Positions 8,103 through 16,136 of a stretch of 64,000 nt of DNA are shown in pieces. The first letter of the stretch is position 1, and each line of letters opens with the position of its first letter. The translations under genes were made by a program, and so were the position numbers. The stretch comes from Amycolatopsis sp. A133 (GTDB taxonomy: Bacteria > Actinomycetota > Actinomycetes > Mycobacteriales > Pseudonocardiaceae), in contig NZ_JAVHJU010000045.1 of the NCBI RefSeq assembly GCF_031082405.1, forward strand, positions 1 to 64,000, read 5' to 3'. The notes under the pieces were generated by a model. The model did not search any database. It worked only from the letters and a program-made list of their open reading frames with translations, and was not told the origin of the DNA.

Positions 8103-9410
8103 ATGGTCGACTCAGCCCGATCGGACCTGCTGGCGCAGGTCCGCGACTACCACGACGCCCAGTCCACCGGGCCGGCGCCGTTCATCCCGGGGCAGACGCC
8201 GATCCTGTCGTCCGGGGCGGTGCTCGACGCCGCCGACCGCGAAGCCCTGGTGGCCGCCGCGCTCGACCTGCGCATCGCCTCCGGCACGATCGCGACGAAG
8301 TTCGAGTCGTCGTTCGCCAGGAAGCTCAAGCGGCGCAAGGCGGTGCTGACGAACTCCGGCTCGTCGGCGAACCTGCTGGCGCTGAGCACGCTGACCTCGC
8401 CGACGCTCGGCGACGAGCAGCTCAAGCCGGGCGACGAGGTGATCACGGTCGCCGCCGGCTTCCCGACCACGGTGAACCCGATCCTGCAGAACGGCATGAT
8501 CCCGGTGTTCGTCGACATCGAACTCGGCACGTACAACACGACGGCCGAGCGGGTCGAAGCGGCGATCTCCCCGCGCACGCGCGCCATCATGATCGCGCAC
8601 ACGCTCGGAAATCCTTTTCCGGTCGCGGAAATCGCCGAACTCGCCGAGCGCCACGGCTGTCACCTCATCGAGGACAACTGCGACGCCGTCGGCTCCACCT
8701 ACCAGGGCCGGCTCACCGGCACGTTCGGCCGGTTCTCCACGGTGTCGTTCTACCCGGCGCACCACCTGACCATGGGCGAGGGCGGCATGCTGCTGTCCTC
8801 GGACATCAAGCTGGCCAAGCTGGCGAAGTCGTTCCGCGACTGGGGCCGCGACTGCTGGTGCGAGCCCGGCGAGGACGACCGCTGCCTGAAGCGGTTCGAC
8901 CTGCACCTCGGGACGCTGCCGGAGGCCTACGACCACAAGTACGTCTTCTCCGAGGTCGGCTACAACCTCAAGAGCACCGACATCCACGCCGCGCTCGGGC
9001 TCAGCCAGCTGGCGAAGCTGCCGGACTTCATCGAAGCCCGCAAGCGCAATTGGCGCCAGCTGCGCGAGGGTCTCGACGGCCTGCCCGGGCTGCTCCTGCC
9101 CGAGGCCACACCGGGCAGCGACCCGAGCTGGTTCGGGTTCATCATCACGGTGAAACCCGACGCGGGCTTCGACGTCCCGGAGGTCGTCGAGTACCTCGAG
9201 GCGCGCAACATCCGCACCCGGCGGCTGTTCGCCGGCAACCTCACCCGGCACCCCGCCTACATCGGCAAGCCGCAGCGCATCGCCGGCCCGTTGACCAACA
9301 GCGACATCGTCACCGAGCGGACGTTCTGGATCGGCGTCTACCCGGGGATCACCACCGAGATGGTCGAGTACGTCATCGGCACCCTCAAGGAATTCGTCGC
9401 CACGCACTGA
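8103..9410 (+). CDS. NDP-4-keto-6-deoxyhexose 3-dehydrase (E1/SpnQ/RfbH type)
   Basis: 435 aa, DegT/DnrJ-fold PMP enzyme with an iron-sulfur cluster. The usual PLP lysine is replaced by His220 in SFYPAHHLTMGEGG, which converts an aminotransferase fold into a dehydrase. Cys193, Cys251, Cys253 and Cys261 reproduce the spacing of the [2Fe-2S] ligands known for E1 (CX57CX1CX7C). It removes the C3 hydroxyl of a 4-keto sugar by a one-electron route, needing a reductase partner that is not in the window. With the 2,3-dehydratase and ketoreductase it gives a 2,3,6-trideoxy-4-keto sugar. It heads a plus-strand unit followed by two P450 genes. Confidence 0.92.
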   Translation: MVDSARSDLLAQVRDYHDAQSTGPAPFIPGQTPILSSGAVLDAADREALVAAALDLRIASGTIATKFESSFARKLKRRKAVLTNSGSSANLLALSTLTSPTLGDEQLKPGDEVITVAAGFPTTVNPILQNGMIPVFVDIELGTYNTTAERVEAAISPRTRAIMIAHTLGNPFPVAEIAELAERHGCHLIEDNCDAVGSTYQGRLTGTFGRFSTVSFYPAHHLTMGEGGMLLSSDIKLAKLAKSFRDWGRDCWCEPGEDDRCLKRFDLHLGTLPEAYDHKYVFSEVGYNLKSTDIHAALGLSQLAKLPDFIEARKRNWRQLREGLDGLPGLLLPEATPGSDPSWFGFIITVKPDAGFDVPEVVEYLEARNIRTRRLFAGNLTRHPAYIGKPQRIAGPLTNSDIVTERTFWIGVYPGITTEMVEYVIGTLKEFVATH

Positions 9411-9484
9411 ACGAGTGCTGTCTACAGTGGACTGTTTCACCAAGAGACCGTGCGCTGCCGATTTCAACACGAAAGGAAGGGCCC

Positions 9485-10750
9485 ATGACCACCACTGCCG
9501 AGACTTCGGCCGAACCGGTCGACCTGTTCTCACCGGAAGTGGTCGCCGACCCGTGGGGGGCGCACGCGAGGGTCCGGGAGGCGCCGACGCTGCAGATCGG
9601 CGGCTTCATGGGTGGGCCGCCGATGTACCTGGCCGCCCGCTACGAGGACGTGCGCCAGGTCCTCATGGACCAGCGGTTCCAGTGCAACCCGCTCGCCGAC
9701 TCGCCCGCCGAGGACATCCGGAACGGCGTGTTCCGGCACCTGGACATGCCGGAGGAGCTGATCCCCTGGCTGAAGAACCTCATCAACGCCTCCGACGGCG
9801 AGGAGCACGCCCGGCTGCGCAAGCTGGTCTCCTACGCGCTGACCGCGCACCGGGTCGGCAAGTTCCGCCCCCGGGTCGAGGCACTGACCGCGGAGCTGCT
9901 CGACAAGCTGGAAGCGGCGGGCGGTGACGGCACGCCGATCGACCTCGTCGAGGCGTTCTGCTACCCGCTGCCGGTCACCGTGATCTGCGAGCTGGTCGGC
10001 GTCGACCACGAAGACCGTCCGCAGTGGCGCGCGTGGAGTGACGCGATGGCCACCCTGGACGGCAAGCGCCTGCCGGAAGAGGTCCGCAAGACCCTCGCCG
10101 CCGCGCGCGGGATGATCGAGCGGCGGCGCGCCGAGCCGAAGGACGACATGGTCACCGCGCTCGTCGAGGCGCAGGCCAAGAACCCGGGCATCGCCACCGA
10201 CGACGAACTGGTCGGCGTCCTGTTCAGCCTGGTCACCGCCGGGCACCAGACGACGACCTACCTGATCGGCAACTCGGTGCTGGCCCTGCACGAGCACCCG
10301 GACCAGCTCGCGCGGCTGAAGGCCGACCCGACGCTGTGGCCGCAGGCCGTGCGCGAGCTCCAACGCCTCGGCCCGATCCAGTTCGGCCAGCCGCGGTTCG
10401 CGACCGAGGACATCGAGGTCGGCGGCACGGTCATCCCGCGCGGGATGCCCGTCGTGCCGCTGATCATGGCCGCCAACAGCGACCCGCGGAAGTTCCCCGA
10501 GCCGGAGAAGCTGCAGATCGACCGGCTCGCCGTCGGCAGCGAGAGCCACCTCGGCTTCGGCAAGGGCATCCACCGCTGCCTCGGCCAGCACGTCGCCTAC
10601 CTGGAGGCGGAAGTGGCGCTGCGCGGGCTGTACACGCGGTTCCCGGACATGGCCCTCGCGGTGCCGCGCGAAGAGATCCCGTGGATCCTGCGGCCCGGCT
10701 TCACCCGGACCAAGGACCTCCCGGTGCGGCTCGTCCGGCCGGCGTCCTGA
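9485..10750 (+). CDS. cytochrome P450 (tailoring)
   Basis: About 421 aa. The I-helix oxygen-binding motif is AGHQTT, the K-helix ExxR is ELQR, and the heme loop is FGKGIHRCLGQ with the cysteine ligand. ATG at 9485 follows AAAGGAAGGG. No membrane anchor, so soluble as usual in actinomycetes. It sits 74 bp after the 3-dehydrase and 25 bp before a second P450. In A. mediterranei the P450 Rif5 is needed to take rifamycin W forward in ansa-chain and naphthalene remodelling; position relative to rifP/rifQ makes one of these two P450s its likely equivalent, but I cannot tell which from sequence alone. Confidence 0.9.
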   Translation: MTTTAETSAEPVDLFSPEVVADPWGAHARVREAPTLQIGGFMGGPPMYLAARYEDVRQVLMDQRFQCNPLADSPAEDIRNGVFRHLDMPEELIPWLKNLINASDGEEHARLRKLVSYALTAHRVGKFRPRVEALTAELLDKLEAAGGDGTPIDLVEAFCYPLPVTVICELVGVDHEDRPQWRAWSDAMATLDGKRLPEEVRKTLAAARGMIERRRAEPKDDMVTALVEAQAKNPGIATDDELVGVLFSLVTAGHQTTTYLIGNSVLALHEHPDQLARLKADPTLWPQAVRELQRLGPIQFGQPRFATEDIEVGGTVIPRGMPVVPLIMAANSDPRKFPEPEKLQIDRLAVGSESHLGFGKGIHRCLGQHVAYLEAEVALRGLYTRFPDMALAVPREEIPWILRPGFTRTKDLPVRLVRPAS

Positions 10751-10775
10751 CGTCACTTCGTCGGAGGAGATTCCC

Positions 10776-11987
10776 TTGACCGAGACCGTCGCCTTCCCGC
10801 AAGACCGCACGTGCCCGTACCAGCCGGCCCCGGGCTACGAGCCGCTGGCCGATCGGCGCCCGATCGCCGAAGTCGCCCTTTACGACGGCCGCAAGGCCTG
10901 GGCGGTCACCGGGCACGAACTGGCCCGCAAGCTCCTGTGCGACCCGCGCATCTCCAGTGACCGCACCAATCCCGCGTGGCCCATGGTCAGCGCGGCCGCG
11001 GCCGTCGAGTTCACCGACGAGCAGCAGAAGGTCATCAAGCTGCTCACCGCGCTGGTGGGCGTCGACGGCCCGGCCCACCGGGCGCGGCGGAAGCTGGTGC
11101 AGGCGGGGTTCACGGTCAAGCGGATCGACTCCCTGCGGCCGAGGATCCAGGCGATCGTCGACCGGCAGATCGACGAGATGATCGCCGAAGGCGCGCCCGC
11201 GGACCTGCTCAAGAAGTTCGCTTCGCCGGTGCCGCTGATGGCGTTGTGCGATCTGCTGGGCATCCCGCACGAGGACCAGGACTACTTCGAGAAGAAGGCC
11301 CACCAGATCCTCTTCGGGCCGGACGCCGGCGGGGCCTACGACGAGCTGATGGCCTACCTGACCAAGCTGATCGACAAGGCCCAGCAGAACCCGGGCGAGG
11401 AGGGTTTTCTCCAAGCCCTCCTTGCGGAGCGCGATCCCTCGAGCGACGTGGACCACGAGGAAATCCTCCAGATGTTCCTCATCGTGCTGGTGACCGGGCA
11501 CGACACCACGTCGAGCTCGATCGGGCTGGGTGCGTTCACGCTGCTGCAGCACCCGGAGCGGCTGGCCGAGCTGCGGGCGGACCCGTCCCTGATGCCGGCC
11601 GCGGTGGACGAGCTGACCCGGTTCGTGGTCGTCCCCGACGGCCTGCAGCGGGTGGCCGCGGCCGACATCGAGGTCGACGCGAACACCACCATCCGCGAGG
11701 GCGACGGCGTGTTCTTCCTCTTCTCGCTCATCAACCGCGACGAGGAGGCCTACGACAACGGCGACACGCTGGACTGGCACCGCCCGACGTTCCGCGACCA
11801 CCTCACGTACGGGTTCGGCACCCACCAGTGCGCGGGCATGAACCACGCGCGGGCGATCATGGAAATCGCGTTCCAGCGGCTGATCGACCGGCTGCCGGGC
11901 CTGCGCCTGGCCGTCCCGGCCGACGAAGTCCGGGTCAAGCCGGGTGACGCTTTCCAGGGATTGGCCGAGCTGCCCGTCGCTTGGTGA
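10776..11987 (+). CDS. cytochrome P450 (tailoring)
   Basis: 403 aa, soluble bacterial P450 distinct from its neighbour. Landmarks: TGHDTTSSS in the I-helix, ELTR as the ExxR motif and FGTHQCAGMNHAR as the heme-cysteine loop. The TTG start at 10776 has GGAGGAG 6 nt upstream, only 25 bp after the preceding P450, so both are probably made from one transcript. A strong hairpin follows the stop codon. The substrate is presumably the ansamycin macrocycle; the site of oxidation is not deducible here. Confidence 0.9.
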   Translation: MTETVAFPQDRTCPYQPAPGYEPLADRRPIAEVALYDGRKAWAVTGHELARKLLCDPRISSDRTNPAWPMVSAAAAVEFTDEQQKVIKLLTALVGVDGPAHRARRKLVQAGFTVKRIDSLRPRIQAIVDRQIDEMIAEGAPADLLKKFASPVPLMALCDLLGIPHEDQDYFEKKAHQILFGPDAGGAYDELMAYLTKLIDKAQQNPGEEGFLQALLAERDPSSDVDHEEILQMFLIVLVTGHDTTSSSIGLGAFTLLQHPERLAELRADPSLMPAAVDELTRFVVVPDGLQRVAAADIEVDANTTIREGDGVFFLFSLINRDEEAYDNGDTLDWHRPTFRDHLTYGFGTHQCAGMNHARAIMEIAFQRLIDRLPGLRLAVPADEVRVKPGDAFQGLAELPVAW

Positions 11988-11998
11988 GTGTCCGTGCG

Positions 11999-12043
11999 CT
12001 TCGGCCGGCCGGTTCCCCCCGGCCGGCCGAAGCTTTTCGTTTT
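11999..12043 (+). terminator. rho-independent-type terminator after the P450 pair
   Basis: A 14-bp perfect GC-rich stem (11999-12012 with 12019-12032) and a 6-nt loop, followed by a T-rich run to about 12043. It lies between the second P450 and the small flavoprotein gene, so it may end or attenuate the transcript before that gene. Confidence 0.75.
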
Positions 12044-12068
12044 GCCGCAACGACTGGAGGGCACGTCG

Positions 12069-12569
12069 GTGGACCTGAGCATGACCGAGCGGGAACAGCA
12101 GGAGTTCCTCGCCGACAAGCACATCGGTGTTTTGGCCTTGACGCGGCGCAGCGGCCCACCGCTGGCGGTACCGATGTGGTACGGCTATTCACCCGGCGGC
12201 GACGTGCTCCTGTGGACCGACGGCGAGGACACCTTGAAGGGCCGTCTCATCAAGAAGAACGGCGAATTCACCTTGGTGGTCCAGAACGAGGACCCGCCGT
12301 ACCGGTACGTCTCGGTGTCGGGCCCGGTCACCGCGTGGGAAGAAGCGACGGTCGAGGCCGCGTATTCGGTCGCCTCGCGGTACTTGCCCCAGAAGCAGGC
12401 GCGGGAGTTCGTCGAGGCGTTCAACCCGGGGCACGTGATCATCCGGATGACCCCGGACCGCTGGCGCAGCGTCGACTACGGGAAGACGTCCAACGTTCTC
12501 ACCGACAACGAAGGGACGCGGCTGCAGGAACACGTGCAGACGGCCCGCCGCGGACGTGGCCGCGATTGA
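12069..12569 (+). CDS. PPOX-fold (pyridoxamine 5'-phosphate oxidase-like) flavin/F420-binding protein
   Basis: About 166 aa, split beta-barrel family. The N-terminal half has EFLADKHIGVLALTR, then PPLAVPMWYGYSP and the GRLIKKNGEFTLVVQNEDPPYRYVSV stretch typical of small actinobacterial FMN- or F420-binding proteins. I use GTG 12069 with GGAGG 8 nt upstream; the frame stays open to 11988 but that part overlaps the terminator hairpin. It ends 6 bp from the stop of the convergent TetR gene. Function unknown; possibly a reductase or cofactor carrier for the tailoring oxidoreductases. Confidence 0.75.
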   Translation: MDLSMTEREQQEFLADKHIGVLALTRRSGPPLAVPMWYGYSPGGDVLLWTDGEDTLKGRLIKKNGEFTLVVQNEDPPYRYVSVSGPVTAWEEATVEAAYSVASRYLPQKQAREFVEAFNPGHVIIRMTPDRWRSVDYGKTSNVLTDNEGTRLQEHVQTARRGRGRD

Positions 12570-12575
12570 GCGGCC

Positions 12576-13304
12576 TCACAGACCGGCGACCATCCCGGTG
12601 AACAGCCAGTCGAGCCCGCGGTCGAAGTCCCGGTCGCGCTGCTCCTCCATCGACCGCTCGCCGTCGCGCTCCAGCAGGCCGCCCTGCTCCAGCGTCGCCG
12701 ACATCGCCGCCATGCTGCCCGTCACCTCGGCGGCGAACTCCTCCGCCGTCCGGCCCGTCTCGGCGAGGTGCTCCAGCCACCGGCTTTCCGTGGCCGTGAA
12801 GCCGTAGACGTACTGGAAGACGACGTTCAGCGCGGCCGACCGGTCGCGCAGCGGCAGGGGCGAGCGGGCCATCACCGCCTGGGCGCACTCGGTGAACCGC
12901 AGGCTGCTCGGGCCGATGTTCAGGTACTCGCCGTAGCAGCGGATCGCCCAGGGGTGGGCGATCATCGTGCGGCGCCACGCGCGGGCGAGGGCGCGCAGGT
13001 CGTCGCGCCAGTCGTTCTCCTCGGCGATCGACGGGAGCTCGATCTCGGCCGCCACCGCGTCCAGGGCCAGCTCCAGCAGGTCGTCCTTGTTCGCGACGTA
13101 CCAGTACACCGACATCGGGGTGACGTGCAGCTCCTCGGCCAGCAGCCGCATCGAGAACTTCGTGTCGCCCTCGGCGTCGAGCACGCGGACCGCACTGGCG
13201 ACGATCTTCTCGCGGTCGAGTTCGGATTCCCCCGCCCGGTGCTTGCGGGCCGGCCGCGGAGCCAGCCACACGCTCTCGCGCGGCTGCGACGCCCGTTTGC
13301 CCAT
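12576..13304 (-). CDS. rifQ: TetR-family transcriptional repressor
   Basis: 242 aa. The helix-turn-helix spans about residues 28-75, with the recognition segment LAEELHVTPMSVYWYVANKDDLLELALD; the C-terminal part is a TetR_C-type ligand domain. ATG at 13304 has GAAGGGA 7 nt upstream. It follows the MFS efflux gene on the same strand, the order of rifP-rifQ, where RifQ controls export. The likely operator is the AT-rich palindrome upstream of the pump gene, and the ligand is likely the ansamycin. The gene name rests on context and family, not on a sequence search. Confidence 0.85.
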   Translation of the reverse strand: MGKRASQPRESVWLAPRPARKHRAGESELDREKIVASAVRVLDAEGDTKFSMRLLAEELHVTPMSVYWYVANKDDLLELALDAVAAEIELPSIAEENDWRDDLRALARAWRRTMIAHPWAIRCYGEYLNIGPSSLRFTECAQAVMARSPLPLRDRSAALNVVFQYVYGFTATESRWLEHLAETGRTAEEFAAEVTGSMAAMSATLEQGGLLERDGERSMEEQRDRDFDRGLDWLFTGMVAGL

Positions 13305-13348
13305 CGTGGCCGTCCCTTCTCACCGGCGGAGGAGTTCAACGGTAAAGG

Positions 13349-13378
13349 GGCAGGGTGCGCGGCGCCACGCACCCTGCC
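13349..13378 (-). terminator. hairpin between efflux and repressor genes
   Basis: 11-bp perfect stem (13349-13359 with 13368-13378) and an 8-nt loop in the 90-bp gap between the pump and repressor genes. On the transcribed strand it is followed by only a short T-containing stretch, so partial attenuation or mRNA end protection is as likely as full termination. Confidence 0.5.
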
Positions 13379-13394
13379 TGATCGTGGGGCCGCC

Positions 13395-14912
13395 TCAGGC
13401 GGCCGCGAGGGCCTCCGACCGGGCCGCGCGGCGCAGCAGCCAGCCGGCGAGCAGGCCGCCGAGGAAGACGGCCAGCGCGCCGATCAGCTGGCTCGCCCGC
13501 ACCCCGCCGGCGAAGGCCTCGTGCACCTGCGTCCGCAGCTCGGGCGTCGGTGCGGCCAGCAGCGCCTGGTGCAGCGAGCCGGCCGCACCGGCGCTGAGGC
13601 CGACCGGCAGCAACGCGGCGAACCGGGAGTTGAGCACGGCGCCGAGGATGGCGACGCCGAGCCCGCTCCCGAATTCGTTCACGGTGCCCTGGACCCCGGC
13701 TCCCGACCCCGCTTTCGCCGGCGGGATCGAGCTCATGATGGCGTTGGCCATGGCGGGCATGGCCAACGCGATGCCGAGGCCCATCAGCAGCAGGCCGGCC
13801 AGCATCCATTCGTAGCCGCGGCCGGGCGTGCCCAGCAGCGCCACCGCGGCGAGGCCGCCCGCGATCAGCGTCATCCCGATGGTGATGGTCAAGGCCGTGC
13901 CGAGTTTTTCGAGCAGCTTCGCACCGAGACCGGCGACGTTCAGCCCGACGACCACCAGCGCCAGCGGGGCCGTCCGCAGCCCGGCGTCCAGCGGGCCGTA
14001 GCCGAGCACGAGCTGCAGCTGCTGCGTCAGCAGGAAGACCGAGCCACCCATCCCGAAGGCCACCAGCAGGCCGCCCGAGATGGCGCCGACGAACCGGCGG
14101 TTGCGGAAGAAAGCCATGTCCAGCATGGGGTTCGGCACGTGCAGTTCCCACCGGACGAAGGCGGCCAGCGCGGCCACACCCACCCCGGCCGCGAGCAGTA
14201 CACCGGTGGAGAACCAGCCGTGCTCGGGACCGGAAATGATCGCGTAGACGACCCCGGCCATGCCGATCGTCGAAAGCACCGCCCCGACCAGGTCGGGGCG
14301 CTCACCGTCGGGGTTCTTCGACTCCGGCACCAATTTCGCCACGGCGAGGCAGCCGAGCAGCGCCACCGGGATGTTGATCAGGAAGATCGAACCCCACCAG
14401 AAGTGGGCGAGCAGCACTCCCCCGATCAGCGGGCCGCTGGCGTAGCCGAACGAGCTGACCGCGCTCCACAACCCGATCGCCTTCGGCAGTTCCTTGCCGT
14501 CGAAGACCTGCATGACAACGGCCAGCGTGGTGGTCATCAGCAGCGCACCGCCGATGCCCATGCCCGCCCTGGCCGCGATCAGCTGGCCCGAGGACTGGCT
14601 GAACGCCGCAGCCAGCGAACCGGTACCGAACAGCAGCAGCCCGATCAGCAGCGCGCGTTTGCGGCCGTACCGGTCGCTGAGGCTGCCCGCGGTGAGCAGC
14701 AGCCCGGACTGGACCAGCGCGTACGCGTTGATCATCCACTGGATGTCGGCCGTCGTGGCGCCCAGTTCCTCGGTGAGCTTGGGGATCGCGAGGTTCAGGA
14801 TGGTGTTGTCCAGCAGGACGACCAATTGGGCCATGCAGATGACGGCCAGAATCAGCCAGCGCCGGGGATTCCGGGTTTCCGTGACCGCCACCGTGGCGTG
14901 CATTTCGCGCAA
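13395..14912 (-). CDS. rifP: MFS drug efflux transporter (DHA2, 14-TM type)
   Basis: 505 aa integral membrane protein. A first membrane segment near residues 20-40 (WLILAVICMAQLVVLLDNTILNLAIP, which contains motif D1-like residues) is followed by the motif A loop SDRYGRKRALLIG near residue 80 and about a dozen further hydrophobic segments, ending in a positively charged tail. It should export the finished ansamycin and so also give self-protection. The TTG start at 14912 has GGGGGAG 5 nt upstream; an ATG at 14903 is in frame but too far from that site. First gene of the rifP-rifQ unit. Confidence 0.87.
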   Translation of the reverse strand: MREMHATVAVTETRNPRRWLILAVICMAQLVVLLDNTILNLAIPKLTEELGATTADIQWMINAYALVQSGLLLTAGSLSDRYGRKRALLIGLLLFGTGSLAAAFSQSSGQLIAARAGMGIGGALLMTTTLAVVMQVFDGKELPKAIGLWSAVSSFGYASGPLIGGVLLAHFWWGSIFLINIPVALLGCLAVAKLVPESKNPDGERPDLVGAVLSTIGMAGVVYAIISGPEHGWFSTGVLLAAGVGVAALAAFVRWELHVPNPMLDMAFFRNRRFVGAISGGLLVAFGMGGSVFLLTQQLQLVLGYGPLDAGLRTAPLALVVVGLNVAGLGAKLLEKLGTALTITIGMTLIAGGLAAVALLGTPGRGYEWMLAGLLLMGLGIALAMPAMANAIMSSIPPAKAGSGAGVQGTVNEFGSGLGVAILGAVLNSRFAALLPVGLSAGAAGSLHQALLAAPTPELRTQVHEAFAGGVRASQLIGALAVFLGGLLAGWLLRRAARSEALAAA

Positions 14913-14948
14913 GAGGGCTCCCCCGGTAGCGAATGCTTACGACAAGTT

Positions 14949-14965
14949 CTTATACAACATATAAG
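14949..14965. promoter_or_regulatory. candidate TetR (RifQ) operator upstream of the efflux gene
   Basis: Perfect inverted repeat CTTATA-n5-TATAAG, 36 bp upstream of the pump start, in an AT-rich island within very GC-rich DNA. Spacing and symmetry suit a TetR dimer, and it would overlap the promoter of the pump-repressor unit. Confidence 0.6.
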
Positions 14966-15000
14966 GCTCGTCGTCCGGCGCGCAAGGGGCCGGGTCCCAA

Positions 15001-15085
15001 GCGCCCCAATGTGGCGTTCGGTGCGTCCAGCGCACCCAATGTGGCGTTCGGTGCGTTGGACGCAACCAACGCCACATTGGGGCGC
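15001..15085. repeat. nested direct/inverted intergenic repeat
   Basis: An 18-bp unit at 15001-15018 is repeated in inverted orientation at 15068-15085, and its core CAATGTGGCGTTCGGTGCGT recurs directly at 15007-15026 and 15037-15056. Short inner palindromes (15020-15036 and about 15050-15067) allow a branched or cruciform structure. It lies downstream of the esterase gene and upstream of the efflux promoter, where it could act as a transcription barrier. A short peptide frame across it is repetitive and not a credible gene. Confidence 0.85.
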
Positions 15086-15128
15086 TCGGGGACCTCGGAA
15101 AGCCTGGTGAGGGTGGTGCGCAAGGGGT

Positions 15129-16061
15129 TCAGTGGTGGGTTACGCGGCGCAGGACCGCGAGCTGTTCCTCGTGCTCCCGCCGGCTGATCGCAGCATCCAC
15201 ACACCGCGTCGAGCCGTGGAACGTGCCCGGGAACAAGTGCAGCTCCACGTTCACCCCCGCCGCCTGCAGCGCCACCGCGTACGCGATCCCCTCATCCCGC
15301 AACGGGTCGAACTGCTTCACCGAAACGTACGCCGGCGGCAGCCCGCTCAGCTCGGTCGCGCGGGCCGGGGCGGCGTAACACGAAACCGCCTCCGTCGCCC
15401 GGATCCCCGGCCCCAGGTAGGCGTCCCAGCTGAGCTCCGCCTGCGGCCGGTTCCACAACGGCGTGTCGACGAACTCGCGCATGCTCGGCGTGATGAGCCG
15501 GTCGTCCAGGACCGGCGCGTTCAGGAACTGGTAGGCGATGGGCGGTCCGCCGCGGTCGCGGGCCAGCAACGACAGGCCGGCGCTGAGGCAGCCGCCCGAG
15601 CTGATGCCGTACGTGACGATCCGCCTCGGGTCCACGCCCAGCTCGCCCGCGTGGCCGGCGAGCCACCGCAAGCCCGTGTAGACGTCCTCGAGCGGGCCCG
15701 GGTAGGGCGTCTCCGGGGCGAGGCGGTAGTCCACCGAGACCACCACGATCCCCAGCTCGCGGGCCAGCTCGACACACGGCACCCGGGCGACGTCGAGGTC
15801 GCCGACCACAAAACCGCCGCCGTGGACGAAGTAGAGCGCCGACGGCGCCAGCGGCCGGGCCGGGCGGTAGACGCGCAGCGCCACCTCGTGCCCGCCGGCC
15901 GGGACGCGGACGTCGTCGATCCGCAGGCCCGCGGTGTCCGGCACCGGCAGTCGGTCCTTGAGCTCGGTGACCGCCGCCCTGGCCACGGCGAGGTCACCGA
16001 GGTCGGTGACCGGCAGGTCCGGGACGACGGTGGCGAGCTCGGGGTCGAACGCATAGACCAT
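15129..16061 (-). CDS. alpha/beta-hydrolase esterase (HSL family)
   Basis: 310 aa. The oxyanion motif HGGGFVVGD (about residue 75), the nucleophile elbow GISSGG, an aspartate in FDPLRDEG and a histidine in FPGTFHGS make a complete catalytic set of the hormone-sensitive-lipase family. ATG at 16061 with GGAGG 5 nt upstream. No signal peptide, so cytoplasmic. It lies between the AHBA genes and the efflux pair. A role in hydrolysing an ester on the ansamycin (for instance an O-acetyl) is possible but unproven. Confidence 0.8.
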   Translation of the reverse strand: MVYAFDPELATVVPDLPVTDLGDLAVARAAVTELKDRLPVPDTAGLRIDDVRVPAGGHEVALRVYRPARPLAPSALYFVHGGGFVVGDLDVARVPCVELARELGIVVVSVDYRLAPETPYPGPLEDVYTGLRWLAGHAGELGVDPRRIVTYGISSGGCLSAGLSLLARDRGGPPIAYQFLNAPVLDDRLITPSMREFVDTPLWNRPQAELSWDAYLGPGIRATEAVSCYAAPARATELSGLPPAYVSVKQFDPLRDEGIAYAVALQAAGVNVELHLFPGTFHGSTRCVDAAISRREHEEQLAVLRRVTHH

Positions 16062-16080
16062 GGTGCCTCCAAAGAGAAGG

Positions 16081-16109
16081 CCGCACGGCTCGGGCGGGTG
16101 CCCGTGCGG
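16081..16109 (-). terminator. possible hairpin between the deacetylase-like and esterase genes
   Basis: CCGCACGG (16081-16088) pairs with CCGTGCGG (16102-16109) in the 75-bp gap. The stem is GC-rich but no T-run follows on the transcribed strand, so the call is weak. Confidence 0.3.
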
Positions 16110-16136
16110 TGCGGCCCGGTGGGGGAACAGCGGCGG

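Noticed and set aside
14950..15204. 84-codon minus-strand frame and a similar plus-strand frame over the intergenic repeat
   Set aside because: The peptide simply reflects the direct repeats (NATLG-type units), has no ribosome site and overlaps the efflux promoter.
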